16,797 nucleotides of DNA from Chromera velia (GCA_018398765.1 JAHBMJ010002659.1:1-16797); one strand, 5' to 3'; positions 6,808 to 16,130 are shown, counted from the stretch's first letter. The notes: generated from the sequence alone by a model not told the origin. Translations and numbers: made by a program.

Positions 6808-8237
6808 CTAGAGTGAAACATGCATCACTACAGCATCAGGCAGGTAGAAATGCAAGTAGGAGTCAGCGAGCTTCTTCACATTTGTGCAGTTGACGGAAAA
6901 TGTAAGTTTTCGAAAGTGGCTAGCTCTCTCACAATATAGAGTGACAGCTGGCGGAAGATAAAAAATTTGAAGAAAAGGAAAGGAAAAAAAGTCTGTATCC
7001 AGGCGGCCCCACACAATCCGCTGACCCCTCTCCCCAGTGATTTCCCTGGCGGTGTTGCAGTAAAAGTCAAGTTGAAAGTTAAGTACACGAATCTTGGCCT
7101 CTTCACATTCTCTTAACCTCCTATTCAGGCTCCCCCATCATGCTTCTCTTACCTGATCTGAAAGTACTCTCTTGCTTGGGTTGTAAAGCCGCCCCCCCTT
7201 CCAGTTGAAGCCGACAGAAATTTTGAGAAGTCAAAATCAGCAAGAGAAGTGTGAAAGGGTTCGAACCCGACCCCCCTCGCAATGCGAAGGTACATCGGAG
7301 GCAACCGCCAGGCAAGACTCTCGTTTTTACTTTTCTTCTTGAAGGACTTCCTCTCAGTCAGCTCGTGGGCCAGCATCCTCCAATCCTCCCTAAACACATA
7401 CACCCTATCTCCCCCGAACAAATCACGCAGACCCTTTACCTGTGAGAGAATCTCTTGTTCTCCTTCGATGCCTATTTCCTTAGGTTTGTAATAATACTCT
7501 TGAGGGCCGTCACGGGGGCGCCACCGGGCGCCAACAGAATAGGCCCCCAATACCCACTGGCCTCTGGAGGGAGACAATTCTTTAGACGGAATTTTTGGGC
7601 ATGCTGGCAAGTCTGTTACTGCATACGTTCTTACTACAGAAACAAACCCTTTCAGGAGATCAGAGATCGTCCTTCTAAGATCAGTGAATTTCTTGTGCTG
7701 GCCCCAGCTCTCTGTGACCGTTAAAAAAACGATGCAGTGCGATCCGTGCTGCTGACACTCCATGTCGGTAACAGCACCTAGATTGCAATTCCAATCCACT
7801 TTTCAGAACTCGAGTCTTATATCGTCAGACTGCTTTGGCGGTATAGGGTTGACCACTTGATGGTCCTCCAAGGCGTCTGTCTCATTTCCCCCCCACAACT
7901 CGGCGTCTTCTCTTCCACCTGGAGTCAGACTGTCATAGCCTCCCACACCGGCTACATAACTTCGTGTGGGGGAGGCAGGGCAAGTCTTAGAGCGAAGGGA
8001 CATGGTCTCCATGGCCTCGAGCAGAGCCCCGGCAAAACGCAAGTCGGTGTTCAAAGCCACGGTAACTGTTGAAGCAGATCTTGAGGCCTGAATGGGAGGT
8101 TCAATTTCTATACCCCCCCGCGAATCTGGCTTGCGCAACTCTGTCACACAAGAGGATTCCGAAGTCTGTGATACAACCTCTGCTTTAAGGGATTCTGGCG
8201 TCTCCGTCTCCTTCCACTGCAAACTCAGCGACCCGTC
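6808..8237 (-). CDS. Possible multi-exon protein gene of unknown function
   Basis: I do not recognise the family. The best-supported exon runs about 7799 to 7153 and has a protein-like composition (for example CIVFLTVTESWGQHKKFTDL and GDRVYVFREDWRMLAHEL). It ends at a textbook donor, CAG|GTAAGA, with the GT at 7152-7151. Upstream in the same frame is a Ser/Thr/Glu-rich segment (about 8237-7806) that follows a pyrimidine tract and CAG, a plausible acceptor near 8237. The two are separated by one TGA (7803-7805), so a small intron or a nonsense mutation lies between. Downstream acceptors exist at CGCCAG, 7046 (frame-preserving, 107-base intron) and 6948 (strong pyrimidine tract). Exon joins, start and stop are uncertain. 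It could be a pseudogene or repeat-derived. Confidence 0.35.
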
Positions 8238-8308
8238 TCTCTGGACACATGAAAGAGAGAGGGTGCATCCATGAGTAACAGAGTGGACTCCAAAGTAGGA
8301 CTTAGTGG

Positions 8309-8410
8309 AATCCAAAGTAACTTTTAAATTTACTATATTCTAGCTTCATTATAAAGTAAAACTAGGTTACTTGAAGCAATCTAGAGTCTTTTAAAGCATT
8401 TAAAATCGTT
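8309..8410. repeat. AT-rich dispersed repeat, copy near 8.3 kb
   Basis: An AT-rich stretch with gaagcaatctagagtctttt and ttttaaagcattta motifs. It matches the style and partly the sequence of 16131-16290 (aagcaatttagagtaattta). It is probably a degenerate repeat built on an AGTAATTTA-like unit. Confidence 0.5.
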
Positions 8411-9337
8411 ACTCCTGTGCAAATCTGCTCAAATGTGCTCAAAAGACTGGTTGATTAGCTAGGGTGCATGGTGGGAAAAATTACGATCACCATGGCACGT
8501 AGAAGTTAGTGAATGTTACCTGCAAAGAAATACACAGGCACAACACTAGTGGATATGCTCAAAAGCAACGTTTAGCACCGCCAATCAACTACAAAGAATT
8601 GTTTCTTCTGCAAGGGAAACAGTGCAGGAAGGAGGGTTTCATAGCTAGGCTGGTTAGACCAGACAGGAGGCGGTCAGCAGGGGTCGGAGAGAACAAAGCA
8701 CAGAGATAACATAATTCTTTTTATAAAGAACTCATACTACACGGCGTAAAAGCTTGCAAATCGTTCTGTATGTGTCAATGAGAAACTGTGAAAAAGAAGG
8801 ACAGGTCCGTAGGTAGATTTAGATGTTTAGAGGGAGACCAGTACGGAGTGCCACAAATGAGAAAGGATGAACGAGTAAGGAGCACTTGCATCGGAATAGT
8901 ACGGACCGCTTTCAAGGACTGACACACACGGAGCAAGTGGAAGACATTCAAATGCATGAAAGCTGAGCGATTGTTCTGGGTGGAAAAATGTCTGGCAGGA
9001 CTGAGAGCTGCGCAAAGCTTCAGAAGAGGCGGTCAAAAAATGGAGGCTCCAGCAGACTCTCCATCGACCCTCTCTCAGTGACCTCCCTTGTACGTTTCTA
9101 TCAAACTCCTAGCAGAACAAAGAAGCTGGATGCTAAACAAATCATCATGCAAAGCGAGAGAGCGAGCTGCGCTTCCTTAACTGACCTGCAAGTGTCCTCA
9201 AGTCTCCGTCCACCAACACCTGCAAACACAGAGGGACAGGCGTTCACGCTTTGTGCAGTCAAGGAAGCACTTCTATCTAGCTTATTCTGCGTGCACAAGG
9301 TCCCAAAGAAAAGACCAAGAGCCTAAGAAGCAGCGGG
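8411..9337. other. Non-coding stretch with nothing recognised
   Basis: Open frames here are short and have no recognisable motifs. A plus-strand frame at about 8988-9326 has an ATG but low-complexity Ser/Lys/Arg composition and no homologue I can name. No RNA gene or repeat with a clear identity was seen. Confidence 0.5.
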
Positions 9338-9378
9338 TCTGGACAGGCTGACCTGGGGGTTGACCCCGGGGCTCCCAA
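9338..9378. repeat. GC-rich dispersed repeat with GGGGTTGACCCC palindrome, copy 1
   Basis: It starts gtctggac, holds the palindrome gggggttgacccc and ends cccaag. The same three elements in the same order and similar spacing occur at 9905-9945. Confidence 0.55.
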
Positions 9379-9733
9379 GACTGTGACCTGCAAGGAAAGA
9401 GTAAGGAGAGCAATGAGGGCAACAGTACTTTAACACCTAGATAAGGCCGGCAGCCCTTCCTCGCTTGAACAGGAGGAGCAGCAGCAAGCAGAAAGACGTT
9501 GAAAATAAGATTAAGACGGCTGGTGTCCACTGGACCTACCTCCAAGCTCCACTTCGTGCCGACCGAAGATGTCCCAGCAACACCCGTCTCCTCCAGAGCC
9601 CCGAAAGTACACTCCCGAAAAAAAAGTCAAAACCGAGAAAACGCTCTGTCAAACATCTTCTGAAACCATCAGAAGACATCTAACAGAGCGCTTTTTGTGA
9701 CAACATTTCTGTGGGAAAAGTCCGTTTGCTTAG

Positions 9734-9761
9734 AGGTTCAGAACTCCGCAGTTTTGAACCT
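9734..9761. repeat. 28-nt hairpin, copy 1
   Basis: AGGTTCA pairs with TGAACCT at the ends. Inside, AACT pairs with AGTT around a CCGC loop, with a G-T pair between the two helices. A second hairpin with the same outer arms is at 9945-9972. Confidence 0.65.
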
Positions 9762-9904
9762 GTGGACCTTCAAGATGGACAAGAGACTTCAGACCCGATT
9801 ATTGGCCGACGGAGGCAAAGTCGGCTGCGTGCGTCAAAGGGGCAGGGTGCCGCCACCCCCTCTGGCCCCGTGGCGGCGCCTCCCGGACCCACGATTAGCC
9901 CATG

Positions 9905-9945
9905 TCTGGACCTAGCGGCGGGGGGGGTTGACCCCCCTTGCCCAA
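9905..9945. repeat. GC-rich dispersed repeat with GGGGTTGACCCC palindrome, copy 2
   Basis: It contains gtctggac, then a G-run, ttga, a C-run and cccaag, parallel to 9338-9378. It runs directly into the second hairpin at 9945. Confidence 0.55.
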
Positions 9946-9972
9946 GGTTCAGAAGTGCGGACTTTTGAACCT
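9945..9972. repeat. 28-nt hairpin, copy 2
   Basis: It has the same outer arms as 9734-9761. The inner stem is AAGT/ACTT with loop GCGG. Relative to copy 1 the inner pair C-G has become G-C, so pairing is kept. Confidence 0.65.
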
Positions 9973-11049
9973 CGGAAAGGGGGGGGTGTCCAACCTAACT
10001 CGAGGTCCCTGACCCAAAACAGTCTCAAAACACCTTCCCCAACCTCGTCTGAGCTTTCGTCCACAGCCAGACTGGCTAGAATCATGTTAACAAGGACATA
10101 CCTGCAACAAAGTTTGTACATTTACAGTTTCTCATCAATGTTCAAAATGTAAAGCGTAAATCAGTGCATGAATAGATAAGAAAATGCATCGCGCAGCTTA
10201 CGTTTTTCTCTGCAGGAGTTGCAGGGAACCTTAGATACAGGGGGTTGCTGTTCCTAGATGGCATTGTGCAACGGTATGTGTTAAATCAACGGGTCTGAGT
10301 GAAATGCAGACAATATATCTATATCCTGTACTGTATACCAGTCTCTGTTTCCGTTGTAACACAGAGGACGCAGTCGAGATGAGGTGTCGAGGAATAAGTC
10401 TGACACTGTGCTTTTCAGTAATTAATCAAAAATGTGCAACAGCTTTGATATCTTTGTTTCAGTGTAAATATACTGTATATTTTACCATACTTTACCCACC
10501 AGGGTTTTGGGTCCTCCACCTAAACATACAAAGTTTGAAAAAACTCTAGATAAATCCATGCAAAGAGCCTACCCAAAACTGAGGGGGCACTCATGCATTG
10601 CAGCCTACAAGAAGCGTGCATTGCCTCAGTCATAGTTCAGAATTCTTCAACTTAACCTAGAGAGAGAAAAGAGTCGCGAACCTTCCGGGTGGACAGTCTG
10701 GTGGGTGCCTTGCAGAAAGAGGAAAGCAACACACATGGACAGAGGGGCATGTACGGAGACGGATAGGCAAATCTTTCAGTTTTTATCACTCCAATAAAAA
10801 GTTGATCGAAAAGGCTGTTTTATGCACCCTAATGTACCCCCCCGACTTTGGAGACTCCCATTTGGTCACTTGAGTTCTAACCCAAAATCTACCCCTACCT
10901 CGACTTTGCATGATCTCTCCAGCCAGAAAAGAGACGGCAGACAAATGCATGCACGGGCGGCCCCGGAAGGCAGCGCGAAAGTGGGCAAAGTATGGGTGAA
11001 TCTGGTATAGGTCAGGTATTCGTGCATGAGATCAGTGCTGATTGTATGT
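9973..11049. other. Non-coding stretch with nothing recognised
   Basis: AT-rich sequence with short frames only and no motif I can assign. It lies between the hairpin repeats and the GC-rich block upstream of the oxidoreductase gene. Confidence 0.45.
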
Positions 11050-11200
11050 ATGCATGGGGAGCTCGGCCCGTGCGTTGCGGCCGGCGGGGGGCGCGGTGCA
11101 TGCATGGGGAGCCGGGGGCCGCGCATGCGCATGAGTTTGGGCGGGCCCCCGCGTTCCGATCGGACCCGCCCATCCCGCCCCGATTCTCATCCGATTGTCA
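11050..11200 (+). promoter_or_regulatory. GC-rich, CpG-rich block upstream of the oxidoreductase gene (candidate promoter region)
   Basis: About 150 bases rich in CG dinucleotides. It carries two copies of tgcatggggagc (near 11051 and 11103) and several GCATGC-type palindromes. It sits 270-420 bases before the start codon at 11472. The promoter role is inferred from composition and position only. Confidence 0.35.
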
Positions 11201-11471
11201 GTCGGTGACAATTAACTTCAAGGATGTTCAATTTAAATGAAGTTTCCCCTCCACAAACAGGTAGACGCGGTCGTCCGTTTATCAGTCTCCATTGTTCGAC
11301 GTGTCTACTGCTCTGTTACGCCAGGTCAAGCTCGAAATTCCCATTCGAAGCCAGGCTGTCTCTATCAGTTAATTCCATCCTGTTTTTCGAGACCGTTCGA
11401 CGAGACGCCGTCTCCAAGCAACTCTTCTTCTTCTGCACTCGATACCATACATTGAGCTCCTGCGATCATCA

Positions 11472-12262
11472 ATGCAGTCGAAGGACGGGGTTCCAACGGA
11501 GGGGCTTGCTGCCTACTGTCGCAGTCACGAGGGGCCGTCTGGAATTCGTTTGGAGACCTTCAACGTTCCTTCCAAGGTTCCCAAGGGACAACTGCTCGTG
11601 GAAGTGAAGGCGTGCGGCGTGAACTTCCCCGACCTTCTGGTGACACAGGGAAAGTACCAACTCAAACCCAGGTTTCCTTTTGCTCCTGGAGGAGAGATCT
11701 CTGGAGTGGTCGTTGCCTGTCCTGAGGGATCTCGCAGAAAGGTCAGTGCATACATACATACATACATACATACAGAAAAAGAATTCTGTAGAAAATGAAT
11801 GAGGGGTGGTTGCCTGTCCGGAGGGATCTCGCAGAAAGGTGAGGGAAGAGAAGAAAAAGGACAGACAGGTTTTGGGTGATACACTTGCCGGCATTTTTCG
11901 TTTGGACTCTCCCCCCCGTCCTTCAAAGGTCCCTGACTCTTTCTTTCTTACTTATTCGCAGTTGCACTCCTTTTGCATGCATTTACTCTGCGTTTGCGCC
12001 CGAGTATCCTCTTCCCTGGGTCTGTGCGAGAGGGTCTGCACCCCTGTGTGTTGAGAAGAGGTTTGAAGTCAGACAAGGCGCAAACCTTCAACTGCAGAAA
12101 ACAACGATGAATGGACGGCCGTATGCGTCCGTGGTGCATCTGTGCCACTGTGTCACTGTCTCTGTCTGTCTGTCTGTCTGCCTGTCTGTCTGTCTGTCTG
12201 TCTGTCTGCCTGCCTGTCTGTCTGTCTGCCTGCCTGTCTGTTTGTCTGTCTGTCTGCCTGCC

Positions 12263-12293
<31 letters not shown>

Positions 12294-12554
12294 TTCTTGT
12301 CTTGCGTGGAAGCAGCAGAGGAGTAGCGTGTGAAACCAGTGATCACGTGAAAAGTCTGTCGGGAGGTGGAGAGGCAAGGGGCGCTTAACTCTCACCTTTC
12401 GGGCCCCCTGCCCACGCTGTTTGATTGTTGGTGCTGTTCTTTTGTCTTTGTTCTTTCTTTCTTTTTGTCTGTGGTGTTCACGAAGAAAAAGAGGGAGAAG
12501 AAGAAGAAACATATAGTCTGTCTGTCTGTCTGTCTGCCTGTCTGTCTGCCTGCC

Positions 12555-12585
<31 letters not shown>

Positions 12586-12686
12586 GTTCATGAAGAAAAG
12601 GAGGGAGAAGAAGAAGAAACATATAGTCTGTCTATCTGTCTGTCTGTGTTCATGAAGAAAAGGAGGGAGAAGAAGAAGAAACATAT

Positions 12687-12723
<37 letters not shown>

Positions 12724-12976
12724 CGCTCGCGTTCTCTTTTTCTCTCTTTCTCTTTCTCTTTCTCTTTCTCTTTCTCTCTCTCTCTCTCTCTCTTGGTGCG
12801 TAGGTGGGACTGTTGTGCTTCAACCTGCCCCAAGGAGTGGTGCAAATCGCGTTTTTGTGACTGACTGAGTGCAAAAGTTCATCTTCCGAAACTGAAAGAA
12901 ACTGTCATTGCGTCATGCATTGTGAAACGATACAAAGTTTGGCTCGTTGTGTCGGTACGTGCGTGAGTAGGGGTGG

Positions 12977-13011
<35 letters not shown>

Positions 13012-13801
13012 TGTATGTGTGTGCGCGTGCGTGTTTGTGCAGGTTGGAGACGAAGTCATTGCTCTGACTGGGTATGGGGGGTTTTCCTCTCACGTCCTCG
13101 TCGCAGAGGCTCAAGCATTCTCCAAGCCCTCCCAGATTCCCTTCCCTCAGGCAGCAGCTCTGCTCATGACGTACGGTACCTGTCTGTATGCGCTGGAGAC
13201 GAGGGCAGACGTGAGGCCTGGGGAGTGGGTGTTGGTCACAGGGGCCGCGGGGGGGATCGGGACGGCCGCCATAGAGCTGTGCCGAGCCATGGGGGCTCGT
13301 GTGATTGCAGTGGCATCGTCGGAGGGGAAGCGGGCTTTGTGTTTGAAGCTGGGGGCAGAGCATGCTATCTCATACGATCAGTTGACGAAAGGAGAGGCGA
13401 AGACTTTGACGGGTGGGAAGGGGCTGGACGTTGTGCTTGACTCAGTGGGCAGTGCGTTTGCAGAGAAGGCGTTGAGGCAGATGGCCTGGAACGGTCGTTT
13501 TCTCGTCATTGGATTTGCCGGGGGTGATATTCCGAAGATTGCCTTGAACCTGCCCCTTTTGAAGAATTGTTCTATCGTTGGGGTCTTCTGGGGGGCTTGG
13601 CTGCAGAGGGAGCCAAAGGAGGCAGGGGCGCACGTGATGAAATTATCCAAATGGTTCGAAGAAGGGAAGATCCGGCCACTCGTCACAAAGACGTATAGCC
13701 TCGAGGAGAGCAAGCAAGCACTTGTGGACTTCCAGACGAGAAAGATGCAAGGCAAAATCATCGTTACGCCTGCTAAAGCGCAACCATTTGCGAAACTTTG
13801 A
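11472..13801 (+). CDS. NADPH:quinone oxidoreductase (zinc-independent MDR family), two exons
   Basis: Join of 11472-11741 and 13043-13801, giving 342 aa, normal for the family. Exon 1 ends AAAG|GTCAGT and exon 2 begins after TGCAG; both are phase 0. Residues 1-90 form most of the GroES-like catalytic fold, including VKACGVNFPDLLVTQGKYQ (45-63). Residues 150-200 are the Rossmann fold with the NADPH-binding motif VTGAAGGIG (155-163). Later come GLDVVLDSVG (217-226) and LKNCSIVGVFWGAW (263-276), typical of the QOR-like 2/CRYZL2 group and related bacterial NADPH:quinone reductases. No zinc-ligand set is seen. It likely reduces quinones or enones with NADPH in the cytosol or an organelle. No in-frame ATG lies upstream before the TAA at 11370, though an extra 5' exon cannot be excluded. 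Confidence 0.9.
11704..11746 (+). repeat. Exon 1 end with splice donor, copy 1 of a 97-bp-spaced duplication
   Basis: 43 bases spanning the last 38 bases of exon 1 and the donor. 39 of 43 positions match 11801-11843. This copy is used in the frame-preserving splice. Confidence 0.85.
11749..11774. repeat. (CATA)n microsatellite
   Basis: About six perfect CATA units immediately after the splice donor of exon 1. Confidence 0.95.
11801..11843 (+). repeat. Duplicate of exon 1 end with a second GT donor, copy 2
   Basis: Matches 11704-11746 at a spacing of 97 bases with four mismatches. It retains CAGAAAG|GTGAGG, a better donor consensus than copy 1. Using it would include in-frame stops and shift the frame. 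Confidence 0.85.
12156..12293. repeat. (CTGT)n microsatellite, long, with CCTG interruptions
   Basis: Roughly 34 tetranucleotide units, mostly ctgt with scattered cctg. Further ctgt runs occur at 12516-12586 and 12626-12648. Confidence 0.97.
12475..12691. repeat. Three copies of a 46-bp cassette separated by CTGT/CT repeats
   Basis: Copies at 12475-12520, 12585-12630 and 12647-12691. Each starts tgttca, carries a purine-rich core (gagggagaagaagaagaaac) and ends atatagtc before a pyrimidine microsatellite. Confidence 0.93.
12688..12792. repeat. (CT)n and (CTTTCT)n polypyrimidine tract
   Basis: About 105 bases of almost pure pyrimidine on the plus strand, interrupted by cgctcgctcgcg near 12720-12731. 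Confidence 0.95.
12981..13008. repeat. (GT)14 microsatellite near the splice acceptor
   Basis: Fourteen perfect GT units, followed by GT-rich sequence up to the acceptor at 13042. Confidence 0.97.
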
Positions 13802-13912
13802 TTCGCAAAGTGACCAGCTTCAGCGGCATGTCTTTCATGTACCAATGATGGGCATGCACAATGTTCTAGACAATGTTCTCCGCCAATCTCTAAGTCAATC
13901 TGTTTCAAGATT

Positions 13913-13951
13913 GCCTAAGTCCTAGCCTAAGTCTATAGGCCTAAGTCTATC
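13913..13951. repeat. Three short GCCTAAGTC repeats downstream of the oxidoreductase stop
   Basis: Three near-copies of gcctaagtc, the last two followed by tat. They lie about 110 bases after the stop codon, probably in or near the 3' UTR. Confidence 0.7.
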
Positions 13952-14032
13952 AGTGTTTCCATGCAATTTAAACTAGAACTTAAAATCACTGCATTGAGAA
14001 TTTGAGATTTGAAACTGTTTTCTTTTCTAAAA

Positions 14033-14100
14033 GTGGGATCTGTAGCGTAGTGGCTAGCTATACGTTAGCAGACGAGGGCTCATCGAGACAGAGACAGTTA
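14033..14100 (+). repeat. Possible tRNA-derived SINE head
   Basis: Contains TAGCGTAGTGG (about 14045-14055), an exact fit to the tRNA/SINE A-box pattern TRGCNNAGYNGG, and GCGT...ACGT that could form a D-stem. A weak B-box-like stretch (ggctcatcgagac) follows about 30 bases later. An anticodon stem does not form, so this is not a functional tRNA. Confidence 0.3.
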
Positions 14101-14977
14101 GTCAGATGGAAGGTCTGTCATGCGAGGCGTTTGTTGTTATTCCCTCGTTCATTCTGTTTCTGTCAGTCTGACTCTCATGCGACAGAAACACGACTGTTGA
14201 TTCATGTGGCTAAATCACATATAATAACACGCGCGTTTACTTCGATCGCGGCCCCGGAACGACACACACACGGGCCGGTTCCATCGCAATCGACACGCAA
14301 AGGTGGGGCGCTCGCTGATGCTCGCACCATGACGGGCATACACGTTACACATACGCCCCCCCAGAATGATCGTCCTCGATCATTTCCTTTCCTTTATGCA
14401 AACATCGTTCATCCTCGATCATGCTTTATTCATTCCTGCCTATACTTGAATGAACTCACACAATGGAATCAGGAGCGAACGGATGCATATCGATCCTCGC
14501 AAGACTGGTATCACGGAATTAAAAAATCAATTATATCTGCATGAGGATGAAAAATTTCGTTTCACATCCATACATACGCTTCGATCGATCGTTTAGTTCA
14601 TGTACACATGATATGAAACCTGTGGTCACAACTGGACCTGCATGAGCTTGCTCGCTTTGTATATGCGCGCATGACTTCTGGTGGCAACTATGCCAATCTC
14701 TGTAGGGTCAGACTTACCAACCCTGTAGCCTCCCTCTCTCCTCTTCCTGGTGGCAATGCATCTGTGCACGCTCGTCACACTATCAACATAAACGACTGAT
14801 GTTGCTCAATCAATCATCCACACTTTGAGTACCGCTGCATAAACACACTGCAAGCTGGTCTTTCTGTATTTCTTTATAGCTGCTAGTCGGAAAAATTGTC
14901 AGCCTTCTCCTTTCTTCTGTCAGACGTCACAATCTGAATAATCTGACACACTCTTACCTCTTCTCCTTCCCTTTGCT
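14101..14977. other. Intergenic, probably decayed repeat DNA
   Basis: A long plus-strand frame across 14002-14544 has no recognisable motif and is not called. A roughly 36-bp stretch at 14311-14346 recurs at 15820-15855. Confidence 0.45.
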
Positions 14978-15119
14978 TCACTCAGTGCATAAACTCCAAC
15001 GAGATTGACCTAGGGTGGGGTCTGCCTCCACTTCCCGCAGCTTATGCAGGAGGGCACCACAGGTTGTCTCCTGTGTCTCCTCTTTCTTACTCTCCATCTC
15101 CTCTTCCTTCTCTGCCTGT

Positions 15120-15626
15120 CTAGCAGCGAATGCGCTTTCGATTTCTGTGATCTGCTGCTCTGTCAACTCCAGGGACCTCCTCCCTCTCTACTCTTCTGGG
15201 GCCTGGCATGCGACTTTTGACTCCTGTCCGGATCGGTCTTTCTGTTTGACGGCGGTTGAGGGAATTGGCGAACTCATCTTCCTCTTTGCTGTCTCCGTCC
15301 CGTCCCTCACTGCACTCATACCCTTCGATGTGATACATGCCTGAGGGGTGGTGCACCCACTTGTCATCAGACCTCTCTTCTGTGGCACGGACCATCTTCG
15401 GCTGCCCTTCTGGCCCCCAGATGTCGCTAGTCTCATCAGAGTCATAACTAAACGACAGGTGTTTCAGCCCTCTACCATCTGCCCTCTCTCTTAGCTTCTG
15501 AATGATGATCATATCGTGGTCAGGACAGTCTTTTGCACCATAACCTGCGTGCAATGTCCTGCAGAGGAAACACCCGTGAAACTCCCTGAGGATCTTTTTC
15601 TCTTTGTCAGTCAGGGGTGGCAGCTT
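15120..15626 (-). pseudogene. Relic Gag nucleocapsid fragment of a second retroelement
   Basis: The frame between a TGA at 15627-15629 and the stop at 15120 begins with KLPPLTDKEKKILREFHG, followed by CFLCRTLHAGYGAKDC. That arrangement, an acidic/basic lead-in and then a Cys-rich knuckle ending AKDCP, is typical of LTR retrotransposon Gag proteins, and the lead-in resembles that of the Gag at 5232-6224. The knuckle reads C-x2-C-x6-Y-x4-C. The zinc-binding His appears to be Tyr, a one-transition change. After about 100 acidic residues the frame turns Arg-rich and stops. An acidic helical frame (TEQQITEIESAFAARQ) lies in another frame at 14978-15166, suggesting a frameshift. No RT or integrase was found nearby. 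Confidence 0.5.
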
Positions 15627-15947
15627 TCACATATTGTGCTTTCTGCTTCTGTTCGTCTGCCCCAGTGTACCAATATCTATGGGTGCTGGACTAGTAGGAT
15701 CTACCAACGGTCACAGGGGGTGCTTCTGTTGAGGGAAGTGTTCTGGAGTGGGTTGCTACTACGGCAAATGAAACAGATGGGTGGGGAACGATCGAGAGTG
15801 CTTCAAATGCTGCTCCTACTCGCTGATACTCACACCACGACAGGCATACACATCACAGGATCACACATATATAGAGAATCATATAATGTATTGGAAACTG
15901 AATAAGTGAAAAGTGTTTTATTGGTGTAATGCTAGACGTTGGCTAAA
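15627..15947. other. Non-coding stretch upstream of the Gag relic
   Basis: No gene recognised. It includes the second copy (15820-15855) of the short repeat also found at 14311-14346. Confidence 0.45.
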
Positions 15948-15948
15948 G

Positions 15949-16035
15949 AACAAAAAAAAAAGAAAAAAATTAAGAGAAAAAAAAAAGCGCCGATCGAGGA
16001 AGATTTTTTTAAAGATTTTTTTTTTTTATTTTTTG
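15949..16035. repeat. A-rich tract followed by T-rich tract, able to fold back
   Basis: Long A runs (15951-15986) and T runs (16003-16036) flank a short unique segment (gcgccgatcgaggaag). The two arms could pair. This could also be two converging poly(A) tails of retroposed sequences. Confidence 0.7.
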
Positions 16036-16130
16036 CTACTAAACAACACTGAGTCTGACAGGAACAATTGTGCAACACATGAACTTAGACATGAACAACA
16101 CTTCCTACACTCTAGAACACTTCCCTGCCA

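Larger units (their letters stand above)
11742..13042 (+). other. Intron of the oxidoreductase gene, 1301 bp, rich in microsatellites
   Basis: The boundaries are GT (11742-11743) and AG (13041-13042), and removal keeps the frame exactly. The plus strand is strongly pyrimidine-rich in the middle. It contains CATA, CTGT, CT and GT repeats, three copies of a 46-bp cassette, and a duplicate of the exon 1 end. The acceptor is preceded by GT-rich rather than pyrimidine-rich sequence. Confidence 0.88.

Noticed and set aside
7251-7285. tRNA gene suggested by gggttcgaaccc
   Set aside because: The palindrome resembles a B box, but no T-stem of five pairs, acceptor stem or A box forms on either strand.
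7803-7805. In-frame TGA as a selenocysteine codon
   Set aside because: No SECIS-like element or known selenoprotein motif was recognised. A small intron or a nonsense mutation is simpler.
12111-12388. Long frames encoding Ser-Val-Cys-Leu repeats
   Set aside because: They are translations of the CTGT microsatellite, which is open in all frames on both strands, and they lie inside the intron.
12156-12691. CRISPR-like array
   Set aside because: The spacers are microsatellite DNA, there are only three repeats, no cas genes are present, and the context is a eukaryotic intron.
12983-13042. Alternative start of the oxidoreductase at 12983
   Set aside because: The extra residues (Cys-Val repeats) are read from the GT microsatellite. 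The splice join to exon 1 restores a complete family-length protein.
14002-14544. 180-residue plus-strand frame
   Set aside because: No recognisable motifs, repeat-like composition, and it spans the SINE-like segment and a dispersed repeat.
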